Positions 1 to 5,072 of a DNA stretch of 5,271 bases are shown here, piece after piece (the stretch's first letter is position 1; each line of letters starts with the position of its first letter). The position numbers were made by a program, and so were the translations under genes. The notes beneath the pieces were generated by a model, which made no database searches, was not told the DNA's origin, and saw only the letters and a program-made list of their open reading frames with translations. The stretch is from the NCBI GenBank assembly GCA_900557585.1, contig USTJ01000058.1, positions 1-5,271 of the forward strand, given 5' to 3'. This stretch comes from an uncultured Eubacteriales bacterium (GTDB lineage Bacteria; Bacillota; Clostridia; Christensenellales; UBA1242).

Positions 1-260
1 CCGCCATTTTTAACCGCAACAATTGCACCATTTGCAAGCGTGTTTCCAAATCCAAGAATAGGAACAGTTGCTCCTGCGCCTGCCCATTCCACAACATAGT
101 TATAAAGTCCAAAACCACCAAGAATTGCACCAACCATCAAAAAGATAACAAGGATTCTTGCGGGCGTGATTTTTGTTCGAATCACAATCAGTTCGGCCAA
201 AGTGCAAATTGCACCACCAACCAAAATCACTTTAAGATACATTAAAAGCGAAGTAATCAT
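1..260 (-). CDS. spoVAE: Stage V sporulation protein AE (SpoVAE), 5' part; gene runs off the left edge
   Basis: The first 86 residues are visible. SpoVAE is a small membrane protein of the SpoVA complex, which moves Ca-dipicolinic acid into the forespore late in sporulation and out at germination. I see hydrophobic segments at about residues 7-27 and 35-56, then a glycine-rich stretch GAGATVPILGFGN (61-73). That stretch closely matches GAGTFIPISGFAN in SpoVAC (89-101), as expected because the two proteins are related. The usual family length is about 115 residues, so roughly the last quarter is missing. The ATG at 260-258 overlaps the spoVAD stop codon in an ATGA junction, and GGAGG (268-272) lies 7 bases upstream inside spoVAD, so translation is probably coupled. 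It belongs to the same operon as spoVAC and spoVAD. Confidence 0.92.
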   Translation of the reverse strand, partial: MITSLLMYLKVILVGGAICTLAELIVIRTKITPARILVIFLMVGAILGGFGLYNYVVEWAGAGATVPILGFGNTLANGAIVAVKNG

Positions 261-1267
261 TTCTTTCCCTCCATTTCAACAAGATGTGCAATGCACGGAA
301 TTGTATCCCCTTGTTGGTTTGTTGTTGTGCTCATAAGTGCACCAGTAGAAATCAGCAATACTTTTTTAAACTCTCCATTTTCAAGTTTTTGCAAAATATA
401 TGAGTTAAAAACACACGCACTGCACCCCGCACCACTTCCACCTTGAATTGTTCCTTGGTCAATGTTATAAATCATGTGTCCACAATCAATATAGTTGCTT
501 TCCATATCAAAACCTTTTTTAAGCATCAAATCTTTAAAAATATCCGAACCAAGTTTTCCAAGGTCGCCCGTTGCAATAAGGTCATAATCTTTTTCAGTTG
601 TTTTTGTGTCTTCAAAAAACGCTGTCAATGTTTCCATTGCCGCAGGTGCCATCGCCGCACCCATATTTGCAATGTCACAAATTCCATAGTCAGTAACCCT
701 TCCAATGGTGAACCGTTTTGCATGAACATTGCTTTTTGTTTCGGTTGACAACACTGTCGCACCAACGCCAGTAACTGTCCACTGTGCATATGATTGCCGT
801 TGGTTTCCAAATTCAAGCGGATAACGATATTGTCTTTCCGCGGTTGAAAAGTGGCTTCCGGTTGCACAAATCACATTTTTAAGCCCACCAGTTTCAAGAA
901 ATGTTGAGCCAATAATATAACTTTCCGCCATGGTGGCACACGCATTATAAAGTCCAAGAAAAGGAATTTCAAGTTCGCTTGCAGTATAGTTTGAAGAAAC
1001 AAGTTGGTTCATAAGGTCCCCACCAACATAAAGGTCTATCTCCTCTTTTTTAAGACCCGACTTTTTAATGCACTCTGAAATGGTTTTGAAAAACATTTTT
1101 CTTTCACCCTTTTCAAAAGTCTTTTCACCCATCTTGTCATCTTTTTCAATAAAATCAAAATAATCCGAAAGAGGCCCTTCTCCTTCTTTTCTTCCAACAA
1201 GACTCACCCCCTTGACAAGCGAAACATTCATTTCAAGCTCATAGGTTTGATTTCCAATCTTTTTCAT
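257..1267 (-). CDS. spoVAD: Stage V sporulation protein AD (SpoVAD), dipicolinic acid-binding
   Basis: The protein has 336 residues, essentially the length of Bacillus subtilis SpoVAD, and looks complete. SpoVAD has a thiolase/ketoacyl-synthase-like fold but acts as the dipicolinic acid-binding part of the SpoVA complex on the spore inner membrane. Visible signs are VGGDLMNQL (81-89), the thiolase-type cysteine in LYNACATMAES (Cys110), an ATGSHFSTAERQYRYPLEFG block (135-154), and a Gly/Cys-rich stretch near the C-terminus (IQGGSGAGCSAC, 274-285). There is no signal peptide or clear membrane span, which fits a peripheral protein. The start is set by a GGGGGAG SD (1271-1277) that overlaps the spoVAC TAG. 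The stop overlaps the spoVAE start. Reading frame and length give no sign of damage. Confidence 0.97.
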   Translation of the reverse strand: MKKIGNQTYELEMNVSLVKGVSLVGRKEGEGPLSDYFDFIEKDDKMGEKTFEKGERKMFFKTISECIKKSGLKKEEIDLYVGGDLMNQLVSSNYTASELEIPFLGLYNACATMAESYIIGSTFLETGGLKNVICATGSHFSTAERQYRYPLEFGNQRQSYAQWTVTGVGATVLSTETKSNVHAKRFTIGRVTDYGICDIANMGAAMAPAAMETLTAFFEDTKTTEKDYDLIATGDLGKLGSDIFKDLMLKKGFDMESNYIDCGHMIYNIDQGTIQGGSGAGCSACVFNSYILQKLENGEFKKVLLISTGALMSTTTNQQGDTIPCIAHLVEMEGKK

Positions 1268-1276
1268 ATTCTCCCC

Positions 1277-1732
1277 CTAAAACAAACCAATAATAAAATA
1301 TACAAGTCCAACAATAAGCGAATATGCAACACCATTCACAAGAACAGGACCCGCAACATAAAACATTTTTGCTCCGACACCAAAAACAAGACCCTCCTTT
1401 TTATATTCAATCGCACACGAAGCAATTGAATTTGCAAATCCTGAAATTGGAATAAAGGTTCCCGCACCTCCATATTTACCCAATCGGTCAAAACAACCAA
1501 AGGCTGTAAGCATAATTGTAAGAGCAATAATGATAATGTTCACCCATGCACCGGCAGTCACCAAATCCATCATTGGATAAAACGACCGAATCACATCTGA
1601 AAACATTTGACCAAGACAACATATCGTTGCGCCCATGATAAAAGCATGACCGAGCGAACTAAACCACCCAGCCTTCGGCGACTTTTGCTCGACATATTCA
1701 ACATATTGTTTGTTTCGTAAAATTTTATTCAT
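1277..1732 (-). CDS. spoVAC: Stage V sporulation protein AC (SpoVAC), DPA channel membrane protein
   Basis: The protein has 151 residues, matching the family length of about 150. SpoVAC is an integral membrane protein of the spore inner membrane; the Bacillus protein behaves as a mechanosensitive channel that releases dipicolinic acid. A short basic/polar N-terminus is followed by hydrophobic segments at about 29-48, 57-79 and 128-151. Between them is a glycine-rich, possibly re-entrant stretch GGAGTFIPISGFANSIAS (88-105) shared with SpoVAE. The start ATG has a GGAGA SD (1739-1743) with 6-base spacing. It is the first gene of the block: spoVAA and spoVAB, which precede it in Bacillus, are absent, as in clostridia. 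The gene upstream points the opposite way, so spoVAC must have its own promoter in the 1733-1861 gap unless spoIIA transcripts read through. Sigma-G control is expected from Bacillus. Confidence 0.97.
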   Translation of the reverse strand: MNKILRNKQYVEYVEQKSPKAGWFSSLGHAFIMGATICCLGQMFSDVIRSFYPMMDLVTAGAWVNIIIIALTIMLTAFGCFDRLGKYGGAGTFIPISGFANSIASCAIEYKKEGLVFGVGAKMFYVAGPVLVNGVAYSLIVGLVYFIIGLF

Positions 1733-1755
1733 AAATATTCTCCAAAATTAAAATC

Positions 1756-1795
1756 GCAATTTACAAAACTAATTGTTGCAATTTTGATGCAATTT
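1756..1795 (+). repeat. Three direct copies of GCAATTT with 22- and 11-bp spacing
   Basis: GCAATTT begins at 1756, 1778 and 1789. The start-to-start distances are 22 and 11 bases, close to whole turns of the DNA helix. They lie between the two divergent starts and overlap the proposed spoVAC promoter, so an operator is possible. In AT-rich DNA, chance is also possible. Confidence 0.45.
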
Positions 1796-1800
1796 ATTCA
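1770..1800 (-). promoter_or_regulatory. Possible sigma-G-type promoter for spoVACDE
   Basis: On the minus strand TGAATA (1800-1795) matches the sigma-G -35 element. At the right distance downstream lies CAACAATTAG (1779-1770), only a partial match to the CATnnTA-like -10. In Bacillus, spoVA is transcribed by sigma-G, which is why I looked for it. The weak -10 keeps confidence low. Confidence 0.3.
1782..1793 (+). repeat. Left copy of 12-bp direct repeat TTTTGATGCAAT
   Basis: This is identical to 3833-3844, just beyond the other end of the lipoprotein gene. The match ends at 1781/3832 on the left and 1794/3845 on the right. It could be a target-site duplication or a recombination footprint of the inserted gene, or it could be coincidence. 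Confidence 0.45.
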
Positions 1801-1804
1801 TTTT

Positions 1805-1835
1805 GTAAATATTTTTTGCAACCAATCAAATACTA
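1805..1835 (+). promoter_or_regulatory. Possible forespore-type promoter for the lipoprotein gene
   Basis: AATACTA (1829-1835) fits the sigma-G -10 pattern CAtnnTA except at its first base. About 19 bases upstream, GTAAA (1805-1809) is a partial -35 match. TACTAT at 1831-1836 could also be a weak vegetative -10, but no good TTGACA-like element lies 17 bases upstream of it. The distance to the start codon is reasonable for either reading. Confidence 0.28.
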
Positions 1836-1849
1836 TATATGAAACAAAC

Positions 1850-1855
1850 AAGGAG
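1850..1855 (+). promoter_or_regulatory. Ribosome binding site AAGGAG that sets the lipoprotein start
   Basis: AAGGAG lies 6 bases before the ATG at 1862. The frame is open from a TTG at 1784, but that start has no comparable SD and would put 26 polar residues in front of a normal signal peptide. The ATG at 1862 is therefore chosen. Confidence 0.85.
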
Positions 1856-1861
1856 TTCACA

Positions 1862-3838
1862 ATGAAAAAAACATTCAAAATTTCTATATTATCAATTCTA
1901 GTGTTTGCAATTTTCACACTTGTAGGATGTTCAAATGCAGACAAAACACTTGCCAAAAACCTAGACAATACCATAACAAATCTTATTTATTCGGTCACAA
2001 ATCTTGATTTTGTCGATTCTTCTCAACTTGAAAGTCTTTCAGTTTTAGACACGCAAGAACAGACAAATAATATTGTAAACAATAATGATAGTAACACACA
2101 GAAAAACGCAAATTGCTGTGAAAATAATGCAAATATTGATGCAAACCAACAATTTGAGCGAAATATTCAAAATTATAAACTTTCAGAAAATATGAGCGGA
2201 CACCCAAATTTCAGAAATGAATTTGGCACTATTCCAATCAGAAAAGCATATGAAAATCAAATTTATAACACCTACGGTGGTGACCAAAATAAGTTTAATA
2301 ACACATATGCAAATAATCAAACTAGACAAAATGTTTATAACTACAATCAACAAAATATTGTAAACGATAGCACACAATCAGATGATACACAAAATAAAAA
2401 CGAGACCATCCGTCTCGTTACTTTTTCAACTGATAAAATTTCAGAAAACAACAAAGAACTCCAAAATCTTATAACATCACTTATCAATAAACGCTCTAAC
2501 CTTCTACTTTATGTGAACGACCTTTATAAAGGAAACATTTCAATTGTAAATCCAAACAGAAATGCTGTGAACGCATATATGAATATTATCAAAGACAACA
2601 CCGCATACTTCAACCAACACCGAGGCATTGTCACAAACCAAATTGACCAAGCAAAAGAAATTTTGCAAAACGACCAGTCGTCAGCCCTTGTCAACGCCTA
2701 TATCATCAGAACAAACGAAGCAATTTCAACGCGTATTACAAAACTTGAAAGTTCAATTTCGGCAATTGAATCCATTTTCCAAATTTTGAAAGGAAGCGAG
2801 AAAAATTCTTTTGAATCTTATATGCTAGACAAATTCAACAACCAAAACAACACCTCAATAAATAATGAAGCACAAAACAATATTTCTAATGATTCAATAA
2901 ATTATAATCGACCAACTAATACTGAAAATCCAGATTATAATAATGAATCATTAAATAATTATGGATATATTCCTCCTCGCTTCAACCCACACGACAGACA
3001 CATTATGCCATACCCTTACCACGGTTTTGAAATCGAAAACAACACAACTGAAAATATAAATATCCCTGAGCAAAACAATAATACCACTATACCAACCCCC
3101 ATCATTAATACACAAAACACCACCCAAGCAAACAACAACAATAAACCAAATGATACAAACAAGAACATGAACAACATGGATAGTAAAACAAGCAATCTGC
3201 CAGAAAACAACAATGTTGCAATAACAAATAATGAGCAATCAATCTGCAATATACCATACCAATCATCACCCGACAACACCAAAATAACCAGTCTTACAAA
3301 TCAAAACAACAACACATCTATAAAGAACCAAAGCAATGAATGTGGCAATGAAAAATGCATTTCAAATTGCAATAAAGACAATTGCTGTGACAACGGTTTA
3401 AACCAAAATTGGACAAACAAAAATCAAAAAGCAGTCGCTCTAAATCAAACATTTTCAAACGAACAAAACAACATTAAAACAGAAAAAATTAGTCAAGAAA
3501 ATGAAATAAAATCTGAAACAAGAAACGACCAAATCACATCTTATAAAAGCGAAGTTTCTGAAACCAAGAAAGACAACAACGACAAGAAAAAAAACATAAA
3601 GAAACTTGACAATAATTTGAACGAAAAGATTCGTGAAGAACAAAAAGAAATCAGAGAAACCAAAAACAAATTTGACGAAAAACTAAAAACAAACAAGATT
3701 TCAAAAATGTTTCTTGAAGATAAAAACAACCGTCACAGCAGACTTAAAACAATGAACACCAAGCAAGCATCGCCTCCAATTTTAGATAAGCCAGCAAACA
3801 TTGAAAAAGCACAAAATATCCCATATTTGGCGTTTTGA
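1862..3838 (+). CDS. Uncharacterised Asn-rich predicted lipoprotein between spoIIA and spoVA
   Basis: I do not recognise this 658-residue protein. Residues 1-23 are a lipoprotein signal peptide: MKKTFK, a hydrophobic core, and the lipobox LVGC with Cys23 as the lipidation site. The next residue is Ser, so membrane anchoring outside the cytoplasmic membrane is expected. Residues 24-180 are polar, with NCCEN (Cys85-86) and a Tyr/Asn-rich stretch (135-165). About 181-312 is the most ordered part, a predicted alpha-helical bundle with heptad-like spacing. About 324-519 is low-complexity Asn-rich, with a Pro/His/Tyr patch (372-389) and a cysteine cluster C-X4-C-X3-C-X4-CC (494-509). About 536-624 is Lys/Glu/Asp-rich and probably coiled coil. 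The tail is rich in proline and hydrophobic residues (PPILDKP, 638-644). It lies convergent to sigF and divergent from spoVAC, so a sporulation or spore-envelope role is plausible but unproven. No resemblance to YhcN/YlaJ spore lipoproteins was apparent. The frame is intact throughout. Confidence 0.87.
   Translation: MKKTFKISILSILVFAIFTLVGCSNADKTLAKNLDNTITNLIYSVTNLDFVDSSQLESLSVLDTQEQTNNIVNNNDSNTQKNANCCENNANIDANQQFERNIQNYKLSENMSGHPNFRNEFGTIPIRKAYENQIYNTYGGDQNKFNNTYANNQTRQNVYNYNQQNIVNDSTQSDDTQNKNETIRLVTFSTDKISENNKELQNLITSLINKRSNLLLYVNDLYKGNISIVNPNRNAVNAYMNIIKDNTAYFNQHRGIVTNQIDQAKEILQNDQSSALVNAYIIRTNEAISTRITKLESSISAIESIFQILKGSEKNSFESYMLDKFNNQNNTSINNEAQNNISNDSINYNRPTNTENPDYNNESLNNYGYIPPRFNPHDRHIMPYPYHGFEIENNTTENINIPEQNNNTTIPTPIINTQNTTQANNNNKPNDTNKNMNNMDSKTSNLPENNNVAITNNEQSICNIPYQSSPDNTKITSLTNQNNNTSIKNQSNECGNEKCISNCNKDNCCDNGLNQNWTNKNQKAVALNQTFSNEQNNIKTEKISQENEIKSETRNDQITSYKSEVSETKKDNNDKKKNIKKLDNNLNEKIREEQKEIRETKNKFDEKLKTNKISKMFLEDKNNRHSRLKTMNTKQASPPILDKPANIEKAQNIPYLAF
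2391..2419 (-). terminator. Intragenic hairpin with minus-strand U-tract, inside the lipoprotein gene
   Basis: AACGAGAC (2399-2406) and GTCTCGTT (2412-2419) form a perfect 8-bp stem with a 5-base loop. It is unusually GC-rich for this gene. Read on the minus strand, the stem runs straight into TTTTTATTTT (2400-2391), the form of an intrinsic terminator. On the plus strand the following TTACTTTTTC is a poorer U-tract. It could stop sigF read-through, antisense to the lipoprotein gene, before spoVAC. It encodes residues 180-186 of the lipoprotein. Confidence 0.55.
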
Positions 3839-3844
3839 TGCAAT
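3833..3844 (+). repeat. Right copy of 12-bp direct repeat TTTTGATGCAAT
   Basis: This is the same 12-mer as 1782-1793 in the same orientation. It contains the TGA stop (3836-3838) of the lipoprotein gene. A second repeat, TAAAATCGCA, also occurs on both sides of the gene (1749-1758 and 3855-3864). Confidence 0.45.
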
Positions 3845-3855
3845 ATTATAAATAT

Positions 3856-3880
3856 AAAATCGCATTTTTGCGATTTTTTT
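3856..3880 (+). terminator. Intrinsic terminator of the lipoprotein gene, overlapping the sigF 3' end
   Basis: AAAATCGCA (3856-3864) and TGCGATTTT (3869-3877) make a perfect 9-bp stem with a TTTT loop. The T-run continues past 3880, giving a good plus-strand terminator. The T-run overlaps the sigF stop codon (3881-3879). On the minus strand the same stem follows that stop directly, and the next bases (TTTTATATTTAT across the stem end) give a weaker U-tract, so it may work in both directions. Confidence 0.85.
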
Positions 3881-4616
3881 ATTTTATTTTATTTTTTAGT
3901 TTTTCAATAATTTTTGTTTCTATCCTTGAAATTTGAACTTGCGAAACCCCAAGCATCAGCGCAACTTCACTTTGGGTTTTTCCACGATAATAACGCAAAA
4001 GAACAATCTTCTTTTCTCTTTCTGGAAGCGTTGCAATTGCATTTTTCAAAAGCAATTTATCAAGCAAAAGTTCGTTTTGATCATCTTCTATAACTCTGTC
4101 CAAAACCGACTGCGAGTTTGATGAATTTTCATCAATTTGAGCATCAAGACTTATAATTTGTTTTGACGCATCCGAGGCATATACAACCTCTTCTGGTGTA
4201 ACTTCAAGTGCAGTTGCAATCTCTTCAATTGTTGGAGATTCATTATGCAACTTTTCATAAACATCAATATAACTTTTGATTTTCAGCCACAAAGTTTTGA
4301 TCGCCCTGCTCACTTTTATGTTTCCATCATCACGCAAAAAGCGTTTGATTTCACCAGCAATCATTGGCACTGCATAGGTTGAAAATTTCACATCAAACTT
4401 TTCATCAAAATTGTTTATTGCTTTCAAGAAACCAACACAACCAATTTGATAAAGGTCTTCATAGTCTACACCCTTATTTTGATAGTTTTTTACAATTGAT
4501 TTTATAAGTGGAAAGTTTCCTTGAATAAGTTTATCCTTTGCATCAACATCACCCATTTTTGCATTCTTCACAAAAAGGAGTGTTTCCTCTTGCGAAAGTG
4601 GCACAAACTCTTCCAT
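3879..4616 (-). CDS. sigF: RNA polymerase sigma-F factor (SpoIIAC), early forespore
   Basis: The protein has 245 residues from the chosen ATG; family members are about 250. Sigma-F directs the first forespore-specific transcription after asymmetric division. Numbered from that ATG, region 2 holds DYEDLYQIGCVGFLKAINNF (51-70) and FSTYAVPMIAGEIKRFLRDD (78-97), which bind core polymerase and the -10 element. Region 3 follows (about 102-177). Region 4 ends with the helix-turn-helix TQSEVALMLGVSQVQISRIE (214-233) for the -35 element. The family also includes sigma-G; placement directly after spoIIAB identifies it as sigma-F. Three in-frame starts exist: GTG 4625, GTG 4622 and ATG 4616. I prefer the ATG because AGGG (4628-4625) lies 8 bases upstream of it, while the GTGs have no well-placed SD. 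From GTG 4625 the protein would have 248 residues. Transcription is with spoIIAA and spoIIAB. Confidence 0.95.
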   Translation of the reverse strand: MEEFVPLSQEETLLFVKNAKMGDVDAKDKLIQGNFPLIKSIVKNYQNKGVDYEDLYQIGCVGFLKAINNFDEKFDVKFSTYAVPMIAGEIKRFLRDDGNIKVSRAIKTLWLKIKSYIDVYEKLHNESPTIEEIATALEVTPEEVVYASDASKQIISLDAQIDENSSNSQSVLDRVIEDDQNELLLDKLLLKNAIATLPEREKKIVLLRYYRGKTQSEVALMLGVSQVQISRIETKIIEKLKNKIK

Positions 4617-4619
4617 TTC

Positions 4620-4628
4620 CACCACCCT
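4620..4628 (-). promoter_or_regulatory. SD region deciding the sigF start
   Basis: On the minus strand AGGGTGGTG (4628-4620) covers the last two bases of the spoIIAB TAG and both candidate GTG codons. Read as an SD (AGGG or GGTGG), it serves the ATG at 4616. Such an arrangement favours coupling of sigF translation to spoIIAB. Confidence 0.5.
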
Positions 4629-5064
4629 ATTGTCTTATTTCTTTTGAAAGTTCAACCGTTACACCGCCATCAAGGTTGTTGTAAACATTCATAGTGTCCA
4701 TGAACGATTCCATCAAAGTGAAACCCATTCCTGAACGCTCTTCGCGTGAACGCGTTGTGAAAAATGGTTGTTTTGCTTTTTCAATATCTGCTATACCAAC
4801 ACCATAATCACGAATTTTGATATAAATCACATTTTTGCGAATTCCAACAAAAATATCTATGTTTCCAGTTGTACCTGCATAGCCATGAACAATGCAATTT
4901 GTCACTGCTTCACTTACGGCAGTTTTAATATCGTTTATTTCGGACACAGATGGGTTCAGTGGCACACAAAACGCAGCAACCATGCTTCGTGCGAACCCCT
5001 CATTTACAAGTTTCCCGTCCAAAACCAAACTAAATTTATTGTCAAATTCTGATTTCAATTCCAT
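4627..5064 (-). CDS. spoIIAB: Anti-sigma-F factor and serine kinase SpoIIAB
   Basis: The protein has 145 residues, the usual size for SpoIIAB. It binds and holds sigma-F before septation, and phosphorylates SpoIIAA on a serine using ATP. It has the GHKL ATPase fold: the N-box DIKTAVSEAVTNCIVHGY (45-62, with Glu52 and Asn56), the G1 box RDYGVGI (85-91, Asp86), and the lid and G2 region QPFFTTRSREERSGMGF (99-115). Arg26 in GFARSMV aligns with Bacillus Arg20, a residue known at the sigma-F/SpoIIAA interface. All expected nucleotide-binding residues are present. The start has an AGGGGG SD (5074-5069) that overlaps the spoIIAA stop; only 8 bases separate the two genes. The stop is 10 bases before the preferred sigF start. 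Confidence 0.97.
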   Translation of the reverse strand: MELKSEFDNKFSLVLDGKLVNEGFARSMVAAFCVPLNPSVSEINDIKTAVSEAVTNCIVHGYAGTTGNIDIFVGIRKNVIYIKIRDYGVGIADIEKAKQPFFTTRSREERSGMGFTLMESFMDTMNVYNNLDGGVTVELSKEIRQ

Positions 5065-5072
5065 ATTTCCCC

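Larger units (their letters stand above)
1760..1809. repeat. 9-bp perfect inverted repeat TTTACAAAA/TTTTGTAAA
   Basis: The arms are at 1760-1768 and 1801-1809 with 32 bases between, enclosing two of the GCAATTT copies and the proposed spoVAC -35. It could be a pair of protein-binding half sites. The arms are AT-rich and the spacer is long, so this is weak evidence on its own. Confidence 0.35.
1733..1861. promoter_or_regulatory. Shared divergent control region of spoVAC and the lipoprotein gene
   Basis: This 129-bp AT-rich gap separates the divergent starts of spoVAC (minus) and the lipoprotein gene (plus). It holds both SD sequences, three copies of GCAATTT, a perfect 9-bp inverted repeat (TTTACAAAA/TTTTGTAAA), and one copy of the 12-mer TTTTGATGCAAT. 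It must carry the lipoprotein gene promoter and very probably the spoVAC promoter. Which sigma factors act here cannot be settled from the sequence. Confidence 0.7.

Noticed and set aside
443..748. Plus-strand open frame of about 100 codons opposite spoVAD
   Set aside because: It lies wholly inside the well-supported spoVAD gene and its translation looks like no protein family.
1831..1840. CATATATAG-like minus-strand element resembling sigma-E or sigma-K -10 sites
   Set aside because: It lies about 100 bases from spoVAC with no matching -35, and spoVA is expected in the forespore, not the mother cell.
1784..1861. N-terminal extension of the lipoprotein from TTG at 1784
   Set aside because: There is no good SD for it, it would bury the signal peptide, and it covers the likely promoter.
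2951..3282. Two overlapping hydrophobic minus-strand open frames that look like membrane proteins
   Set aside because: They are antisense to Asn-rich coding sequence. AAT/AAC read backwards gives ATT/GTT (Ile/Val), so hydrophobicity is an artefact.
3455..3729. Phe/Val/Leu/Ser-rich minus-strand open frames
   Set aside because: They are antisense to Lys/Glu-rich codons (AAA/GAA become TTT/TTC), the same artefact.
1862..3838. Interpreting the flanking 12-bp repeat and central gene as an insertion sequence
   Set aside because: There is no transposase, no DDE or HUH motif and no terminal inverted repeats; only the direct repeat supports mobility.
3879..4625. Calling the sigma factor sigma-G instead of sigma-F
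   Set aside because: The two are similar, but the gene directly follows spoIIAA-spoIIAB, which is the sigma-F position.
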